From Lachnospiraceae bacterium UBA1729 (lineage in GTDB: Bacteria; Bacillota; Clostridia; Lachnospirales; Lachnospiraceae), in assembly GCA_002315945.1 (NCBI GenBank), contig DCIJ01000063.1, forward strand, positions 635 to 35,858: a stretch of 35,224 nucleotides of DNA, in the 5' to 3' direction. The translations under genes were made by a program, and so were the position numbers. Shown in pieces: positions 1 through 6,166 of the stretch. Below the pieces are notes generated by a model. The model did not search any database. It saw only the letters and a list, made by a program, of their open reading frames with translations, and had not been told where the DNA came from. Positions within the stretch are counted from its first letter, which is position 1. Every line of letters begins with the position of its first letter.

Positions 1-74
1 CGCGGGGTGGAGCAGTCTGGAAGCTCGTCGGGCTCATAACCCGAAGGTCATAGGTTCAAATCCTGTCCCCGCTA
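1..74 (+). tRNA. Initiator tRNA-fMet (CAT)
   Basis: A complete cloverleaf begins at the first base of the window. The anticodon stem has the three consecutive G-C pairs (GGG/CCC) around CAT that mark initiator tRNAs. The first acceptor position is an unpaired C opposite T, in keeping with the missing 1-72 pair of bacterial initiators. The T stem is ATAGG/CCTGT. The discriminator is A74, and the 3' CCA is not encoded (TTT follows). The first six bases resemble the E. coli initiator. Confidence 0.95.
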
Positions 75-100
75 TTTAATTAGAGAGAAAAAGAATAAAT

Positions 101-173
<73 letters not shown>

Positions 174-178
174 CTAAG

Positions 179-206
179 AGAACACAGGAGACTGTGTTCT
201 TTTTTT
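179..206 (+). terminator. Rho-independent terminator of the tRNA operon
   Basis: A perfect 9-bp stem, AGAACACAG/CTGTGTTCT, with a GAGA tetraloop is followed at once by a run of T. It starts six bases after tRNA-Phe, so it closes the tRNA transcript. Confidence 0.92.
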
Positions 207-229
207 AATTCTAGATTGAAAAATAGGTC

Positions 230-258
230 TTGCTAATATTTGTAAAATAAGATATTCT
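230..258 (+). promoter_or_regulatory. Possible promoter of the PD-(D/E)XK gene
   Basis: TTGCTA and TATTCT are separated by 17 bases. Each matches the sigma-A consensus at four of six positions. It lies between the tRNA terminator and the next gene, where a new promoter is needed. A small hairpin (TAGGC/GCCTA, 303-316) follows in the presumed leader. Weak call based on spacing and position. Confidence 0.35.
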
Positions 259-363
259 AAATTACACGTTGAGTGTTCATCTCAGTATCTAATGTTTAGT
301 TCTAGGCTTTCGCCTAACTATTTCATATCATATCAATTAAATATTTCTAAAAGGAGGGATTCT

Positions 364-1230
364 ATGCCTAAAAACAAATCAATCTCAGGAAATCTATCTT
401 CAAGCAATTTATCTTTTCCGACATCAGGAGCGATTCCAATAAGAATGACAAGTGATTTGCTGTTTCATTATCTTTTGCAAGATGAGAAAACAAATATACT
501 TGAAGGAATTATTTCATCATATTTAGACATACCAATAAATGATATTAAGTCTGTGAATGTAAGAAATCCGATTTCATATGGTGATGATATAACATCAAAA
601 CAGATGGTATTGGATATAGTGGCAGAATTGAATAATGATCAGATAATAAATCTTGAAATGCAGGTTTATAATTTTCATGACTGGCCTGAACGTTCTCTTT
701 CTTACTGCTGTCGATTCTTTGATAATCTAGAGACAGGAGTTCCCTATTCTAAAGTAAAAAGTGTCTATCACATAGGTTTTCTTGACTATACTCTATTTCC
801 GGAAGTTGCTCAATTCATATCCACATATACATTAAGAGAAGTAAAAACGAACTATGAGTTTACTAGTAAATTCAGAATTACTGTGGTAGACTTGAAGCGG
901 GTAAATGAAGCTGATGAGACAGATAAAAAGGCTCATAGAGATTTGTGGGCAAAGTTCTTCAAGGCAACTACATGGGAGGAAATAGATATGTTGGCAGCAA
1001 AAGATGAATATATAAATGAAGCTGCAACAAAGCTTCATCAATTAGCTGAAGACAAACGATTTCGTGATCAGTATTGGGAACGCGAAGATTATATCAGGCG
1101 CGAAATGGATAGAGATTTATACTATGAGAATATAATCGCTGGTGTCATTGCAGAGAAAGACAATACTATCGCAGCAAAAGATGCTTATATAGCTGAGCTT
1201 GAAGCAAAGTTGGCTTCGATCGACAAGTAG
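364..1230 (+). CDS. PD-(D/E)XK nuclease / Rpn-like transposase-family protein
   Basis: A 288-residue protein of the family annotated as 'Rpn family recombination-promoting nuclease/putative transposase' (PF12784/TIGR01784 type). The N-terminal block TSDLLFHYLLQ and the later VLDIVAE ... NLEMQ put the PD-(D/E)XK acidic residues at about D84 and E98, with Q100 in the usual lysine place, as is common in this family. The C-terminal 35 residues are a charged heptad-like helix. ATG at 364 was chosen because AAGGAGG lies seven bases upstream; an in-frame ATG at 292 has no such site. In the family, RpnA-type members are DNA endonucleases that stimulate recombination; whether this one is active is unknown. 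It sits alone after the tRNA pair, is visibly AT-rich, and has its own terminator, all suggesting an acquired gene. Confidence 0.85.
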   Translation: MPKNKSISGNLSSSNLSFPTSGAIPIRMTSDLLFHYLLQDEKTNILEGIISSYLDIPINDIKSVNVRNPISYGDDITSKQMVLDIVAELNNDQIINLEMQVYNFHDWPERSLSYCCRFFDNLETGVPYSKVKSVYHIGFLDYTLFPEVAQFISTYTLREVKTNYEFTSKFRITVVDLKRVNEADETDKKAHRDLWAKFFKATTWEEIDMLAAKDEYINEAATKLHQLAEDKRFRDQYWEREDYIRREMDRDLYYENIIAGVIAEKDNTIAAKDAYIAELEAKLASIDK

Positions 1231-1267
1231 TATCTGTACGCGAACAGAAAATAGTAAGTGATATAAG

Positions 1268-1313
1268 AGGCAGCAAGATATGTTGTATTAGAGCATATTC
1301 TCGCTGCCTTTTT
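1268..1313 (+). terminator. Terminator after the PD-(D/E)XK gene
   Basis: AGGCAGC pairs with GCTGCCT, an inner ATATG/CATAT pair extends the stem, and five T follow. It ends the transcript 38-83 bases after the stop codon. There is no U-tract on the other strand, so it does not serve the convergent gene. Confidence 0.75.
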
Positions 1314-1341
1314 ATAATTGGAAATTGCATAATCCCCTTCT

Positions 1342-1695
1342 CTATCTCCATTTACTATCTTTATTTATCTTGCTTTGCTTGGCTTCTTTTCTTTTCTCAA
1401 AGCGTTTTGCTTTTGACGAACGCCAGTGGTCGTGAGCTTCGATATACTGAATAGCTTCACCTAAAGTATATAGAGTGCAATACTGTCTATGATAGCCCAG
1501 TTTGTTTTCTATATCGGACTCGTTGGTTATATCTGCCGGGTTGCGAACTATATAATCTTTTGAATTAATGTAAATATAATTTGATACCTTGTTATATACA
1601 CATAGTCCAAACAGAGAAAGTACGATGATAATAAAAAGAATACCATAAACGAGGATGATAAACTCAGCTGAAAGTAATAATAAGACTAGTGTCAT
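1342..1695 (-). CDS. Small membrane protein of unknown function
   Basis: A 117-residue protein that I do not recognise. The first 34 residues form one long or two tightly packed hydrophobic segments (MTLVLLLLSAEFIILVYG, then ILFIIIVLSLFGLCVY). A soluble part follows with a Tyr-rich strand region (residues 35-50) and an acidic stretch, and the tail is very basic (about residues 92-117, many K and R). AAAGGAG nine bases before the ATG on the minus strand supports the start and that this is a real gene. It converges on the PD-(D/E)XK gene and its 5' side faces the repeat array. Low G+C like its neighbour. The topology suggests a membrane anchor with a cytoplasmic nucleic-acid- or lipid-binding tail, but this is only inference. 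Confidence 0.6.
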   Translation of the reverse strand: MTLVLLLLSAEFIILVYGILFIIIVLSLFGLCVYNKVSNYIYINSKDYIVRNPADITNESDIENKLGYHRQYCTLYTLGEAIQYIEAHDHWRSSKAKRFEKRKEAKQSKINKDSKWR

Positions 1696-1783
1696 TGGTA
1701 TTGTCTCCTTTGGTTATAATGAAATGTTTGCTCTAGCTAAAATATATTATTGCGCAATCTGTTAGAGTGATTTTCGAATTAGA

Positions 1784-2117
1784 AAGTAAGAAGAAAAGAA
1801 GAATTGATGTATTATCTGTAGAAATCTAGAGTAATTGAGTTAGACGGAGTTCAAAAATCCCATAAATCGCTATCAACATGTCTATTTATCTGCTCTTTTA
1901 CCACTATTTACATCACTATCCTTACTGAAAAAACAGATAAGTCAGTAGAAGAACAAGCTTTTATCTGTAATTCAGCCACTATTTTCGCCATCATCCATGC
2001 GTAAAAGACAGATAAATAGGTCCAGTGTGGTTGGGTTATCTGCAAAAGGCGACTTGAAAGAGAAAGCAAGAAGAGAAAAAGACAGATAAGTCAGTAGAAG
2101 AACAAGCTCTTATCTGT
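1784..2117. repeat. Degenerate tandem array, period 74-75 bp, with inverted CAGATAA/TTATCTG boxes
   Basis: TTATCTG occurs at 1812, 1886, 1961, 2036 and 2110, that is at steps of 74, 75, 75 and 74. In the last three units an upstream ACAGATAA lies exactly 28 bases before it (1933, 2008, 2082), so each unit carries a 36-nt hairpin: ACAGATAA, 20 bases, TTATCTG(T/C). Hairpins 1933-1968 and 2082-2117 are identical at 35 of 36 bases; the middle one (2008-2043) shares only the arms. The sequences between hairpins 1894-1932 and 1969-2007 are also alike (about 24 of 39 positions), so the whole unit is repeated. The left boxes of the first two units have decayed. The + boxes are preceded by an A-rich GAAAARA-like tract. 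Confidence 0.8.
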
Positions 2118-2121
2118 TGTA

Positions 2122-2133
2122 GGGTCGCGACCC
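2122..2133. repeat. Perfect 12-bp palindrome GGGTCGCGACCC
   Basis: A GC-only-ended perfect palindrome in otherwise AT-rich DNA, five bases after the last hairpin of the array. It has no U-tract, so it is not a terminator. A protein-binding or extragenic palindromic site is possible; its function is not known. Confidence 0.6.
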
Positions 2134-2258
2134 GTGATTTAACAGAAAAATTGAATGGTGGATCAAATGCCAAATAAGATGAGATAAGCCCATTTCCTGA
2201 CGAATACGTGCGAAAAATACACGTTTGTCGCAGAGACTGAGTGATAAAAATTTCTCAA

Positions 2259-2272
2259 GTGATATTTGTCAC
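2259..2272. promoter_or_regulatory. CRP/FNR-like palindrome GTGA-N6-TCAC
   Basis: GTGA TATTTG TCAC followed by A fits the half-site spacing of CRP/FNR-superfamily operators. It is about 100 bases upstream of the predicted mgl transcription start. The call is by motif shape only; no such regulator gene is in the window. Confidence 0.35.
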
Positions 2273-2339
2273 ATTTTGTTCAAAAAATAATCCCATTTTC
2301 CCATTACATTTGTAAAAAACAATAAGTTACATATTGCAA

Positions 2340-2367
2340 TTGTTAATAAAACAAAATTTTATAAAAT
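2340..2367 (+). promoter_or_regulatory. Probable mglB promoter
   Basis: TTGTTA and TAAAAT are separated by 16 bases; the -10 matches five of six consensus positions. The predicted start at about 2374 places the palindromic operator (2383-2401) just downstream, the usual place for a repressor roadblock. An alternative -35, TTGCAA at 2334, gives too long a spacing. Confidence 0.5.
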
Positions 2368-2382
2368 GGTAGATGTAACAAA

Positions 2383-2401
2383 CAAAGCGCTTTGAAAGCG
2401 C
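2383..2401. promoter_or_regulatory. LacI/CcpA-type operator with two overlapping palindromes
   Basis: CAAAGCGCTTTG (2383-2394) is a perfect 12-bp palindrome with the central CG of LacI/GalR-family sites. It overlaps a second inverted repeat, GCGCTTT-G-AAAGCGC (2387-2401). The AAAGCG core resembles catabolite-responsive elements. It lies between the predicted start point and the Shine-Dalgarno site, so binding could block mgl transcription. Which protein binds is inferred. Confidence 0.6.
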
Positions 2402-2426
2402 GATATTTAATGGGAGGAATTAAATA

Positions 2427-3461
2427 ATGAAGAAAAAAGTTATTAGCGCACTTTTAAGTGTAGCAATGGTAGCATCTCTTCTTGTTGGTTGTGGCGCAGC
2501 TAAAGAAGCAGCTCCAGCAGCAGAAGCACCTGCAGCAACAGAAGAAGCAGCACCTGCTGAAGAAGCAGCTCCAGCAGCAGAAGAAGAAGCAGCAGCTCCT
2601 GAAGCTAAAGAAGGTGGAAGAGTATTCGGTTACACATGTATGGACGGAACAAATCCTTTCTTCGTAGCTCTTGAAGGCTCAATCAGAGAAGTTGTTGAAG
2701 CTAATGGTGATACACTTGTATCAGTTGATCCTGGTAACGATTCAAACAAGCAGATCGACCAGGTAGAAGATCTTATCTCTAAGGGAATCGACGTAATGTT
2801 CGTTAACCCTGTTGATGCTGATGGTATCATTCCTGCACTTGATATGCTTAAGGAAGCTGGAATCCCTATGTTCGGTTTCGATACACAGGTTGGTGATATG
2901 AGCTACCTCGTATCATACGCTGGTTCAGATAACTACAATGCTGGTAAGGTTTGTGGTGATGACCTCGTAGCTAAGTGTCCTGAAGGTGGTGACATCCTCG
3001 TTCTTGACTCTCCTACAATGCAGTCTGTAGTAGATAGAACAAACGGTTTCTTAGATGCAATCGAAGGCAAAGGCTTCAACGTAGTTGGTCAGCAGGATTG
3101 CATGGGTAACCTTCAGCTTGGTAACGAGAAGGCAACTGACCTTCTTACAGCTCATCCTGACGTAGTAGCTATCTTTGGTGGTAACGATCCTACAGCTCTT
3201 GGTGCTTTCGCAGCATGTGAAGCAGCTGGCGTATCTCCTAAGATCTACGGTGTTGATGGTTCACCTGATATCAAGGCTCAGCTTGGTAACTCTTGCGTAG
3301 AGGGTACTGGTGCACAGTCTCCTATGACAATTGGTAAGACAATCGCTGAAACAGCTTATCAGTGGTTGAATGGCGAGAAGGTTGAAGAGTTCATCCCTAT
3401 CGAGACATTCCTTATCACAGCTGACAACGTAGCTGACTTCGGAACAGACGGATGGCAGTAA
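2427..3461 (+). CDS. mglB: Galactose/glucose-type sugar ABC transporter, substrate-binding lipoprotein
   Basis: A 344-residue periplasmic-binding-protein family 4 (type I fold) lipoprotein. A lipoprotein signal ends in LLVGC with the modified cysteine at residue 22. Residues 24-61 are a low-complexity Ala/Glu/Pro linker, probably a spacer through the wall. The binding domain starts near RVFGYTCMDGTNPFF and contains DQVEDLISKGIDVMFVNPVD, IFGGNDPTALGA and YGVDGSPD, typical of the MglB/RbsB group. GGGAGG lies about ten bases before the ATG. It is followed by a terminator and then mglA and mglC, so it can be made in excess over the membrane parts. Codon choice is strongly biased, as in highly expressed genes. 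The exact sugar (galactose, glucose, fructose or ribose) cannot be fixed from sequence alone; the mgl name follows the operon order. Confidence 0.88.
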   Translation: MKKKVISALLSVAMVASLLVGCGAAKEAAPAAEAPAATEEAAPAEEAAPAAEEEAAAPEAKEGGRVFGYTCMDGTNPFFVALEGSIREVVEANGDTLVSVDPGNDSNKQIDQVEDLISKGIDVMFVNPVDADGIIPALDMLKEAGIPMFGFDTQVGDMSYLVSYAGSDNYNAGKVCGDDLVAKCPEGGDILVLDSPTMQSVVDRTNGFLDAIEGKGFNVVGQQDCMGNLQLGNEKATDLLTAHPDVVAIFGGNDPTALGAFAACEAAGVSPKIYGVDGSPDIKAQLGNSCVEGTGAQSPMTIGKTIAETAYQWLNGEKVEEFIPIETFLITADNVADFGTDGWQ

Positions 3462-3500
3462 GATAGACCTCTAGGTTTATTACAACATGAAATAAAAATG

Positions 3501-3533
3501 ACTTGTGCTCCAGTTTGGGGCACAAGTTTTTTT
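3501..3533 (+). terminator. Intra-operon terminator between mglB and mglA
   Basis: ACTTGTGC pairs with GCACAAGT around a partly paired CC-AGTTT-GG core, followed by a run of seven T. Its place after mglB suggests partial termination that keeps mglA and mglC lower than the binding protein. Confidence 0.85.
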
Positions 3534-3616
3534 GAAAAAAGTTTTTTAAAGGGATAAATAAACAAGTTTTGATTAGTAGCAAAAGGGTTAGCAAAAAGAA
3601 ACGGTGGTGAATATTC

Positions 3617-5107
3617 ATGAGCGAGCAGTATTTACTTGAAATGAAAGGGATTGATAAATCCTTCCCCGGTGTAAAAGCCCTTCAGAATGCCAGCCTGCAG
3701 TTAAAAGCCGGTGAGGTGCATGCTCTGTTAGGAGAGAATGGTGCGGGCAAATCCACATTGATTAAGGTGTTGGGTGGCATATACAGTGCAGATAACGGAG
3801 AGATAATTGTTGATGGAACTAAGGTTAACATCGACGGCGTTCTGGCAGCCAGAGCGGCTGGTGTATCGATTGTGCACCAGGAACTGGTTCTTGTTCCTTA
3901 TATGACTGTAGCGGAAAACATTTTCCTTGGAAGAGAGCCGGGCAACAAATACAACATAAATAGACAACAAATGATTGACGAAGCACAGAAGCTTCTCGAT
4001 GCATATGAAATGAATATAGATGCTGACAGCTTAGTTGAACACTTAAGCATTGCTCAGCAGCAGATGGTTGAAATTGTAAAGGCTATTTCATTCAATTCAA
4101 AGATTCTTGTAATGGATGAGCCTACATCTTCGATTTCTGACAAAGAGGTTAATTTCCTCTTTGAAACAATGAGAACACTTACAGCTAAGGGTGTAGGTAT
4201 CATCTACATCTCTCATAAGATGAGTGAGCTGGAAGAAATCTGTGATAGAGTAACAGTAATGCGAGACGGTGAGACAGTTGGTACTAAGGTTGTTAAAGAA
4301 ACCAACAAGGACGAACTGATTGCCATGATGGTTGGCCGTGAGCTGACAAATTACTATACAAGAGACTTTATCGATGAGGCCAATGCCGAAGTTGTAATGA
4401 AATGTGAAAATATCAATGATGGCAAGTTGGTTAAAGGTGCAAGCTTTGAAGTAAGAAAGGGCGAAATCGTTGGTTTTGCTGGTCTGGTTGGAGCTGGTAG
4501 AAGTGAAGCAATGAAGGCTATCTTCGGACTTACCCCTGGTTCAACAGGTGATGTATATGTAGATGGTCAAAAGGTTTCTATCCATACACCTGTAGATGCT
4601 CTGAAACATGGTATTGGACTTGTTCCTGAAAGCCGTAAGACAGAAGGCTTATATGGTGTTATGAGCGTTAAGTTCAATTCAACCATCGAAGTATTAGGTG
4701 AGTTTATCAAGAATCTTATCGTTAATGGTAAGAAAGAAGAAGAGATTACTCAGAAATACATCGATATGATGAATACAAAGACTCCAAGCCAGGAGCAGAA
4801 GATCGGAAATCTTTCCGGTGGAAATCAGCAAAAGGTTATGATTGGAAGATGGCTTGCAACCAATCCTAAAATTCTTATTCTGGATGAGCCTACTAGAGGT
4901 GTTGACGTAGGTGCTAAAGCTGAAATCTATTCAATTATGAATGATTTGGCTAAGACCGGAATGGCTATCATAATGATATCCTCAGAACTTCCTGAGATTA
5001 TCAATATGAGTGACAGAGTATATGTTATGAATGATGGTCGTGTAACAGGTTGCCTCAATCATGAGGAAGTTACACAGGAAAGAATTATGCAGTTAGCTGC
5101 AAAGTAA
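3617..5107 (+). CDS. mglA: Sugar ABC transporter, double ATP-binding subunit
   Basis: A 496-residue ATPase with two ABC domains in tandem, the form found in MglA/RbsA/XylG. Domain 1 has Walker A GENGAGKST (residues 39-47), a relaxed signature (LSIAQQQ) and Walker B ILVMDEPTSS. Domain 2 has the degenerate Walker A GLVGAGRSE, a good signature LSGGNQQKV and Walker B ILILDEPTRGVD. One active and one degenerate site is the family norm. It energises uptake of the sugar bound by MglB through MglC. GGTGGTGA precedes the ATG by about six bases. The stop lies 14 bases before mglC. Confidence 0.92.
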   Translation: MSEQYLLEMKGIDKSFPGVKALQNASLQLKAGEVHALLGENGAGKSTLIKVLGGIYSADNGEIIVDGTKVNIDGVLAARAAGVSIVHQELVLVPYMTVAENIFLGREPGNKYNINRQQMIDEAQKLLDAYEMNIDADSLVEHLSIAQQQMVEIVKAISFNSKILVMDEPTSSISDKEVNFLFETMRTLTAKGVGIIYISHKMSELEEICDRVTVMRDGETVGTKVVKETNKDELIAMMVGRELTNYYTRDFIDEANAEVVMKCENINDGKLVKGASFEVRKGEIVGFAGLVGAGRSEAMKAIFGLTPGSTGDVYVDGQKVSIHTPVDALKHGIGLVPESRKTEGLYGVMSVKFNSTIEVLGEFIKNLIVNGKKEEEITQKYIDMMNTKTPSQEQKIGNLSGGNQQKVMIGRWLATNPKILILDEPTRGVDVGAKAEIYSIMNDLAKTGMAIIMISSELPEIINMSDRVYVMNDGRVTGCLNHEEVTQERIMQLAAK

Positions 5108-5121
5108 TAAGGAGGAAAATT

Positions 5122-6093
5122 ATGGCAGCCAGAATGAAAAACGGTGTTGTTAAATATTTTAAACAGAACATCGGTATTATTATCGCCTTATTGGCAATGT
5201 GTTTATTCCTGATAGTATTCCCTACTACCAGAGAGACTTTCCCTACTGGAAAGAATATGTTCAACATCTTGAGACAGAATGCATCAAACTTGTTCCTTGC
5301 AACAGGTATGACAATGGTTATCCTTCTTGGAGGAATCGATCTTTCAGTTGGATCTGTAATTGCTCTTTCAGGATGTATCGCAGCAGGTTGTGTTGTTAAC
5401 TTAGGACTTCCTGAAGTTGTTGGTTTCGCAGCAGCAATTTTAGTAGGTGCTTTGGTTGGTATGGCAAACGGCTTTGTAATTTGCAAGACTGATATACCTC
5501 CCTTTATCGTAACTCTTGCATCTATGAATATTACAAAGGGTATTGCTCTTGTATATACAGGTGGTTCACCTATCAGATGTATGACAGATGCATTTAAGTT
5601 CCCTGGGGCTGGTTATGTTGGACCTGTTCCTACACCTGTAATTTTAATGCTTATTGTATTTATCGTAGCAGCAACTATTATTAATAGAACTCAGCTTGGT
5701 CGTCACATTTATGCAGTTGGTGGTAACCCACAGGCAGCTAAGTTCTCTGGTATTAATGTAGCTAAGGTTAAATTCTTCGTATATACATATACAGGAATTA
5801 TGGCAGGTATTGCTTCTGTAGTAGTTGCTTCAAGACTTTACTCAGGTCAGCCTACAGCTGGTGACGGTGCTGAAATGGATGCCATCGCAGCGGTAGTAGT
5901 TGGTGGAACTAGTATGAGTGGTGGTTCAGGTTTCATTGGTGGAACTCTTATCGGTGTACTTATCATCGGTGTTCTTAACAATGGTCTTAACCTCTTAGGT
6001 GTGGATTCTAACTGGCAGTATATTGTAAAAGGTATGGTTATCCTCCTTGCAGTATATGTTGACTTCATTAGAAATAAGAAAAAAGGTAGATAA
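5122..6093 (+). CDS. mglC: Sugar ABC transporter, permease subunit
   Basis: A 323-residue membrane protein of the BPD_transp_2 family (MglC/RbsC/XylH). About eight to ten hydrophobic segments are visible. The family block GGIDLSVGSVIALSG is followed by PPFIVTLASMNITKGIALVYTGGSPI, and further on come GRHIYAVGGNPQAAKFSGI and the GGTSMSGGSGFIGGTLIG segment. The length is usual for the family. AAGGAGG is seven bases upstream of the ATG. It ends the transporter unit; a strong terminator follows 12 bases after the stop. Confidence 0.92.
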   Translation: MAARMKNGVVKYFKQNIGIIIALLAMCLFLIVFPTTRETFPTGKNMFNILRQNASNLFLATGMTMVILLGGIDLSVGSVIALSGCIAAGCVVNLGLPEVVGFAAAILVGALVGMANGFVICKTDIPPFIVTLASMNITKGIALVYTGGSPIRCMTDAFKFPGAGYVGPVPTPVILMLIVFIVAATIINRTQLGRHIYAVGGNPQAAKFSGINVAKVKFFVYTYTGIMAGIASVVVASRLYSGQPTAGDGAEMDAIAAVVVGGTSMSGGSGFIGGTLIGVLIIGVLNNGLNLLGVDSNWQYIVKGMVILLAVYVDFIRNKKKGR

Positions 6094-6105
6094 AATAATA
6101 TTTGG

Positions 6106-6136
6106 TGCCGGGCTTTGGCCCGGCATTTCTTTTTTT
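6106..6136 (+). terminator. Terminator of the mglBAC operon
   Basis: A perfect 8-bp GC-rich stem TGCCGGGC/GCCCGGCA with a TTTG loop, then a long T-rich tract. It separates the transporter genes from the sensory genes, which therefore need their own promoter or read-through. Confidence 0.95.
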
Positions 6137-6150
6137 AACAATTAAAACTG

Positions 6151-6159
6151 TGATATAAT
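6151..6159 (+). promoter_or_regulatory. Extended -10 promoter for the sensory cassette
   Basis: TGATATAAT is a perfect extended -10 element (TGN plus TATAAT), which can work without a good -35; none is seen. It starts 15 bases after the mgl terminator. The expected start point, six or seven bases after the hexamer, falls at 6166-6167, which is the A of an in-frame ATG. This would give a leaderless mRNA. Confidence 0.5.
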
Positions 6160-6166
6160 GAGCAGG

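Larger units (their letters stand above)
1696..2426. other. Gene-free 731-bp intergenic stretch
   Basis: No coding region is credible here. It contains, left to right, the 5' end of the minus-strand membrane protein gene, a degenerate 75-bp tandem array (1784-2117), a 12-bp GC-rich palindrome (2122-2133), an ACGTG-N9-CACGT inverted repeat (2206-2224), a GTGA-N6-TCAC palindrome (2259-2272), and the promoter and operator of the mgl genes (2340-2401). Confidence 0.8.

Noticed and set aside
1166..1351. Minus-strand reading frame across the nuclease gene end
   Set aside because: It overlaps the nuclease stop and the terminator hairpin and has no ribosome site or protein-like composition.
1695..1741. 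Promoter TTTAGC/TATAAC for the minus-strand membrane protein
   Set aside because: The -10 abuts the ribosome site, so the start would cut into it; spacing makes it implausible.
1784..2117. CRISPR array
   Set aside because: Repeat-like 36-nt units with about 39-nt gaps look CRISPR-like in size, but the gaps resemble one another, the middle unit differs in its core, there are only three clear units, and no cas genes are present.
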